A DNA stretch of 10,491 nt from Pelagophyceae sp. CCMP2097. Lineage: Eukaryota > Sar > Pelagophyceae. The notes below the pieces were generated by a model. It was given only the letters and a program-made list of their open reading frames with translations. It was not told the origin of the DNA and searched no databases. Positions 6,852-10,491 of this stretch are shown here, in pieces (the first letter of the stretch is position 1; the number at the start of each line of letters is the position of its first letter). The stretch spans positions 5,788 to 16,278 of the forward strand of contig MU657401.1 in NCBI GenBank assembly GCA_026770575.1, in the 5' to 3' direction. The position numbers and the translations under genes are program-made.

Positions 6852-6968
6852 GCGTCCCTTTACCATCACACGTCACGAGGCTCACTGCAGGAGAATGGGG
6901 AACACACTAGAGGGCACCACGCGTGCAGTTCGACTCCGTTAAGGTTCGGGCCTTGGGCGCGTACGTTG

Positions 6969-6988
6969 CGATAATGCACCGGGCCTTG
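6969..6988 (-). repeat. Inverted 20-bp piece of the Q module at the left edge of the array
   Basis: CGATAATGCACCGGGCCTTG is the exact reverse complement of the Q-module segments at 7484-7503 and 7685-7704. It is joined directly to a truncated P module (TTGAATCCCCTTTTGCCCCC). Confidence 0.8.
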
Positions 6989-7026
6989 TTGAATCCCCTT
7001 TTGCCCCCAGCGGGTCATCACCGTTT

Positions 7027-7110
7027 GCCCCCAGCGGGTCATCACGGGTTAATGGGCCCACGTACACAATCACTTGCGAATGGTCTCGGGTTCAATTCCC
7101 GCAGGGGGCA
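7027..7110 (+). ncRNA. tRNA-like module T1 with box A and box B
   Basis: GCCCCC at 7027 can pair with GGGGGC ending at 7109. Box A-like CGGGTTAATGGG is at 7045-7056, and a full box B match GGTTCAATTCC at 7089-7099 sits in a CGGG-TTCAATT-CCCG T-arm. The D-arm can form GGG-TTAATGGG-CCC. A TTTT run at 7116-7119 could end Pol III transcription. A normal tRNA is excluded: about 11 extra bases lie between the acceptor strand and box A, and the anticodon stem is poor, so no anticodon is assigned. Best read as a tRNA-derived, SINE-like or relic sequence. Confidence 0.5.
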
Positions 7111-7204
7111 CTCGATTTTGGCGAGTGTTACCCTGGTAAGCCTCCACTCCCCAGCGGTCACGTGTCCAAGACACGCAGTAAGCCCGCCCCGCGGCAACAG
7201 GTTC

Positions 7205-7223
7205 CGTTGCGGTATATATACCG
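7205..7223. repeat. Unit-boundary palindrome of P1 (also at 7560 and 7761)
   Basis: CGTTGCGGTATATATACCG contains the perfect 14-base palindrome CGGTATATATACCG (7210-7223). It is repeated at 7565-7578 and 7766-7779 and matches the terminal repeat of the 100-bp insertion at 5620. It may be the former end of an element; the TATATATA core upstream of the tRNA-like module could also act as a TATA box, which is only a guess. Confidence 0.75.
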
Positions 7224-7270
7224 GGCCCCACAATCACCTCCAAGGATAATGATCCGGTGAATCCCCTTTT

Positions 7271-7354
7271 GCCCCCAGCGGGCCATTACGGGTTAATGGG
7301 CCCACGTACACAATGACCTGCGAATGGACTCGGGTTCGATTCCCGCAGGGGGCA
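7271..7354 (+). ncRNA. tRNA-like module T2 with box A and box B
   Basis: Same 84-base layout as T1: GCCCCC at 7271, box A-like 7289-7300, box B GGTTCGATTCC at 7333-7343, AGGGGGCA at 7347-7354, then TTTTT at 7360-7364 inside a hairpin (CACTCG ... CGAGTG). It differs from T1 by a few substitutions, including the box B change A to G, which stays within consensus. Confidence 0.5.
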
Positions 7355-7870
7355 CTCGATTTTTGGCGAGTGTTACCCTGGTAAGCCTCCACTCCCCAGC
7401 GGTCACGTGCCCAAGACACGCAGTAAGCCCGCCCCGCGGCAACAGGTTCAAGACCTGCAGTAAGGCCGCCACCGGAGCCGGACCAAGGCCCGGTGCATTA
7501 TCGTAATTTGCCTTTCTCCACGCTAAACCTCCCGTTCCTACGGTGTGCGTGTGGGGGAGCGTTGCGGTATATATACCGGGCCCCACAATCACCTCCAAGG
7601 ATAATGATCCGGTGAATCCCCTTTTGCCCCCAGCGGGCCATTACGGGTTCAAGACCTGCAGTAAGGCCGCCACCGGAGCCGGACCAAGGCCCGGTGCATT
7701 ATCGTATTTTGGCTTTCTCCACGCTAAACCTCCCGTTCCTACGGTATGCGTATGGGGGAGCGTTGCGGTATATATACCGGGCCCCACAATCACCTCTAAG
7801 GATTATGATCCGGTGAATCCCCTTTTGCCCCCAGCGGGTCATCACGGTTTGCCCCCAGCGGGTCATCACG

Positions 7871-8625
7871 GCGTATTCCAAGTAGACCCTTCTTGACATA
7901 CGCTCACTGAGCGCCAAACGCGATTTAACAAGCCGCGACCTCGCACGGCCCACAGGGCCCTCATACGTTTCGAAATTGGCCAATCTCTCTGTCCCTTTCT
8001 CGCTCTCTCCTATTCAACAGGCAGCGACGACCTATCCGCGCGACGCACGGGTGTTTCAAGCGGTAATCAGCAGATCAAAATAAGCCGAAAATACAGGGTT
8101 TATTGTGTCTTTGAGTAATTAATAAACTCCTTTTCGAGTACTTATTGAGATAATGTGACGATTTGATGACGGACGATGGGGCGTCCTCTAGGACGCGTTT
8201 TTGGATGATTGCGCTCGCAACTGCTCTGAAAGTCGGTGGCATGGCGTTGGCAACGCACATGCCCATCTTCTTGCCTCTCTAGAGGCACTTATTGGCTTCT
8301 TAGACGAAGCACCCTTCACGGGAATGATGAGTCTCTTGATAAAATGTCCGAATGGCCAGTCTTCTAAGTATCGCGCGGCTCGAGGAGGTCCATGACCACC
8401 TCCCAGCCCCCGAGGAGACTGGGCATTCGACCATTTCAACCCTCCCCGTCGCTCACAGATTTGAAAAATAAGGCCGCTGGTCTCCAGAGACATGTAGGAC
8501 GTCTCGGACCGATCTTTTCAATGGCACAGAGGCGAGACGCGGTGCGCGCACGGCGCCTTCGTCATCGCTCCCTGAACCGACCCCGTCAGCGCGCACACGA
8601 AGAGTTAAGGCGCATCCAAAAATAA
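7871..8625. other. Stretch without a confident gene, possibly including decayed LINE 5' sequence
   Basis: 7871-8160 shows no gene and becomes AT-rich around 8080-8160. 8392-8625 is an open frame of 77 codons ending TAA, in the same frame as the reverse transcriptase that follows and separated from it only by that stop. Its Arg-rich product shows no endonuclease motif. It may be the decayed linker upstream of the RT domain or unrelated DNA. Small hairpins occur at 8181-8196 (GCGTCC-TCTA-GGACGC) and 8384-8403. Confidence 0.35.
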
Positions 8626-8643
8626 GAAAAGGACGCTGGTATT

Positions 8644-9495
8644 TTGAACCCTTCCTTGGACCTCAAGCTCAAAGAAATGAAATCCTTAATGAAGCGCATG
8701 TCAAGAAAGGCCCACGAGAAGTATAAGGGTTGTCAGATTGCGAAATTACTTGAAATAATTAAGGACAAGAACAAGAGGAAAATTCTCTGGAACATTGTCC
8801 TTGGTCGTATTAACGATACCGTATCAAAGGCCGCACTCTCATTTGGTCTAGCAAACAACGACGGCACTGTAGTAGAGGGCAACCTTTTTGCCTGTCAGTA
8901 TCTCCGTGATAAATACGAGAAACTCGGTGATGACAAGCCCCCTCCTGGCAACACCTTTAACCACGAGGAAAGGAACCGCCAACATGCGGCTCACGATCGC
9001 ATCAAGCAACTTCCTCTTCATCACGGTCCAGGAGATAAGCCGATTACTGACGAAGAAATTATGGAATCCATCAAACATCTAAAGAATGGAAAGGCGGCTG
9101 GTTTGGATTGGATATCCACCGAAATCCTCAAAATCGCTGATATCCCAATTACCAAGCTATTCATGCACCTATTCAATACAACACTATCCTCAGGTCTCCC
9201 TCCGAAGGACTGGGGCATCGCAGCTGTTGCCGTATTGTTCAAGTCGGGCGACCGCACAGACTGGTCGAATTACCGTCTTATCTCCTTACTGTCAGTCGCT
9301 GGAAAGATTTTTGAGTCAGTACTGAATCGGCGCGTCGTTTCGATATTGAATAAAAACTCTCTCCTTGACCCGGCGCAAATCGGTGGCTGTGGTAAAGGCA
9401 AACCGATGCCAGGACCATTCCTTCGTTCTTACCGAAACGATCAAATACATGGCCCGACGTCGCAAGAAGACTTTTTGCGGTTTCTTAGATGTTAG
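8644..9495 (+). pseudogene. LINE reverse transcriptase, N-terminal part (finger region), frameshifted
   Basis: First half of a non-LTR retrotransposon RT. The frame is open from 8626, and no ATG marks a true start; 8644 is TTG. After a basic linker of about 130 residues come the LINE landmarks ITDEEIMESIKHL (134 on), NGKAAGLDWISTEILK (148-163), LFNTTLSSGLPPKDW, and VLFKSGDRTDWSNYRLISLLSVAGK (196-221; usually NYRPISLLS). Similarity to the family holds to QIGGCGKG at about 245-252 and then continues in the next frame; the remaining residues to the stop at 9495 look like out-of-frame noise. The switch lies near 9388-9396, around GGCAAACCG, and fits one extra base. No endonuclease domain is visible upstream, so the copy is 5'-truncated or the upstream part has decayed. 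Confidence 0.8.
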
Positions 9496-10318
9496 AAAGG
9501 CATACCCAACAGTATTAAGAGCAGATCTCATGGAAAAGCTACACAGAAAATTGTCAAAAGCCCATGGTGGGAACCCTGTCTTCCGATGTCACCTCTGGAG
9601 TGTCATTGACAATTTATACGAAAACTGTACATCGAGAATTATCATCCAAGATTCAACTTCTGATGACTACACGGTGAAGCACGGTCTACGTGAAGGGTCA
9701 GTGCCATCCCCGATTTTATATGCAATCTTTATAGATGGCATTGTCGACGAAATGCGAGATTGCTTGGGCATAAATGTCAATGGAACTATGTTCAAGGCAC
9801 TACTATACGTAGACGACATTATCCTTGTCAGCGAGTCAGCACAGGACCTCCAGAAAATTCTAGATTGTTGTCAGAAATATGCGAACGATCACTCGTTCCA
9901 ATTTTCCATGAAGAAGTCTGAAGTCATTGTCTTCGGTGAAGACGTCGATTACAACTTTCAGTGGAAACTCATGGGCGAGAATATGGCCCAGGTCCGCCAT
10001 TACAAATATTTAGGCCTCATATTTCGTCGGTGCCTCGGTCATCATGAGAAAGAGTTTTCTACCCTTCAGACCCTTCGTCTGAAATATAAGGGCATGAAGT
10101 TTATCGACGATAATCCGAACACATGCCTCGTTTGTAAAAAATCTTCAATGTTAGAAGACTGCACAACTGCCGACCCATCCGCCATTGTATGCGAACTATG
10201 CGGTGGCGATTTTCACCTTGATTGCCTAGGCCTCAGTGCAGTGCCCGACGGAGATTATATTTGCAATCTATGCTCATTACCAAACCCTTCACTCACTTGG
10301 AATTGGAGGAACGTGTAA
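9365..10318 (+). pseudogene. LINE reverse transcriptase, catalytic part with C-terminal PHD finger
   Basis: Continues the preceding RT in the +1 frame; meaningful similarity starts near NRCQDHSF (residue 13), so the ATG at 9365 is not a real start. Landmarks: FCGFLDVRKAYPTV with catalytic D42 (the usual KAFDxV Asp is Pro here), HGLREGSVPSPILYAIFIDG (106-125; usual GxxQGxxxSPxLF), ALLYVDDIILVSES with the YVDD active site at 148-151, FSMKKSEVIVFG and HYKYLGLIF. A complete C4HC3 zinc-binding set follows: C254, C257, C276, C279, H284, C287, C300, C303, with spacing typical of a PHD finger, a fold that often reads histone H3 tails. LINEs such as L1 and R2 usually have a CCHC knuckle after the RT. 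The stop follows 14 residues after the last Cys, and another frame continues beyond it. RT assignment is certain; PHD assignment is strong. Confidence 0.85.
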
Positions 10319-10491
10319 TTGTAGATATACGAGTCTCTGATCATGTTCATCACACACCACTTTCATATTATGCAGTTACTGAACGCATTGACCAAGTAGA
10401 TCCCGAAAGGAAAGAATATGCATTTTCGACGAAAGATCTCCATGATATGATGGACATCTGGATAATTGGCTATTCTTCAGCACATGGAGCC
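10282..10491 (+). pseudogene. Possible continuation of the LINE ORF after the PHD finger (open to the window end)
   Basis: The frame shared with the N-terminal RT part is open from before the PHD stop to the last base. It gives a protein-like sequence that includes ERVIVDIRVSDHVHH, PLSYYAVTERIDQVDPERKE and FSTKDLHDMMDIW, with mixed hydrophobic and charged residues and no low complexity. This suggests the ORF continued past the PHD finger and that a second frameshift near 10280-10320 creates the stop at 10318. I do not recognise a domain, and the 3' end is outside the window. Confidence 0.45.

Larger units (their letters stand above)
6392..6960. other. AT-rich intergenic stretch without a recognisable gene
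   Basis: 6420-6540 is A-rich, and 6715-6770 is pyrimidine-rich. Apart from the tandem repeat at 6551-6660 and the inverted repeat at 6772-6851 I see nothing supportable. The only open frames are about 60 codons long and have no motif. Confidence 0.5.
6989..7870 (+). repeat. Composite tandem array of P, T and Q modules
   Basis: Order: truncated P (6989-7045), T1 (7046-7204), P1 (7205-7290), T2 (7291-7444), Q1 (7445-7559), P2 (7560-7645), Q2 (7646-7760), P3 (7761-7870). A full unit is P-T-Q, about 355 bp (7205-7559). P begins CGTTGCGGTATATATACCG and ends TTTTGCCCCCAGCGGGYCAT. T is tRNA-like. Q begins GGTTCAAGACCTGCAG and ends TATGGGGGAG or a near variant. A 22-bp TTTGCCCCCAGCGGGTCATCAC segment is doubled at both array ends (7003-7046 and 7824-7870). 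Copies are nearly identical, so the array is young or homogenised. Open frames here, such as one with AGIEP and one with CGNRTRV on the minus strand, are the kind of peptides that come from reading antisense to a tRNA T-arm. Confidence 0.85.

Noticed and set aside
7027..7110. A functional tRNA gene.
   Set aside because: 84 bases with extra sequence before box A, a mismatched anticodon stem and no assignable anticodon; kept only as tRNA-like.
7293..7598. Minus-strand frame of 101 codons with an AGIEP-type peptide.
   Set aside because: Such peptides are a known artefact of translating antisense to tRNA T-arms, and the frame crosses module boundaries of the array.

Overview
The window looks like a repeat-rich, transposon-dominated stretch of a eukaryotic nuclear genome. 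No host gene is recognisable. The evidence is a Ty1/copia-type pol fragment, a non-LTR (LINE) reverse transcriptase ending in a PHD finger, two elements with long terminal inverted repeats, a MITE-like insertion and a tandem array carrying tRNA-like (Pol III box A/box B) modules. The copia fragment has a YGHP variant of the usual YGL motif, which I associate loosely with algal, fungal and other protist lineages. An alga or other protist is therefore my best guess, but the sequence does not settle it.

Layout. 2-1789 (+): C-terminal part of a copia polyprotein (reverse transcriptase plus RNase H), open at the window start, followed by a 34-bp tandem repeat and a short 3' region. 2026-4713: a foldback-type element with inverted arms of about 0.8 kb. 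Its centre holds a GC3-rich, coding-looking fragment on the minus strand and an array of 135-177 bp repeats (called R here). 4724-5400: a stray copy of the element's inner cap motif, then GC-rich DNA with an old 150-bp duplication. 5402-5775: more R repeats, split by a 100-bp insertion with palindromic 19-bp inverted ends and a 5-bp target duplication. 5824-6391: a second inverted-repeat element without a transposase. 6551-6660 and 6772-6851: a 30-bp tandem repeat and a strong inverted repeat. 6969-7870: a composite tandem array built of three modules (P, T, Q). P matches the body of the 100-bp insertion and T is tRNA-like. 7871-8625: no confident gene. 8626 to the window end: a frameshifted LINE reverse transcriptase with a C-terminal PHD finger.

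Relations. The R repeat occurs inside the foldback element and at two places outside it. The P module occurs both as a solo insertion and as the array unit boundary. The foldback element and the 5824-6391 element share an 11-bp near-terminal motif. The window therefore reads as several non-autonomous repeat families nested in or exchanging parts with each other, between remains of two retrotransposons. No transposase gene is visible, so the inverted-repeat elements would have to be mobilised from elsewhere. All identities are from reading motifs by eye; no database search was possible.
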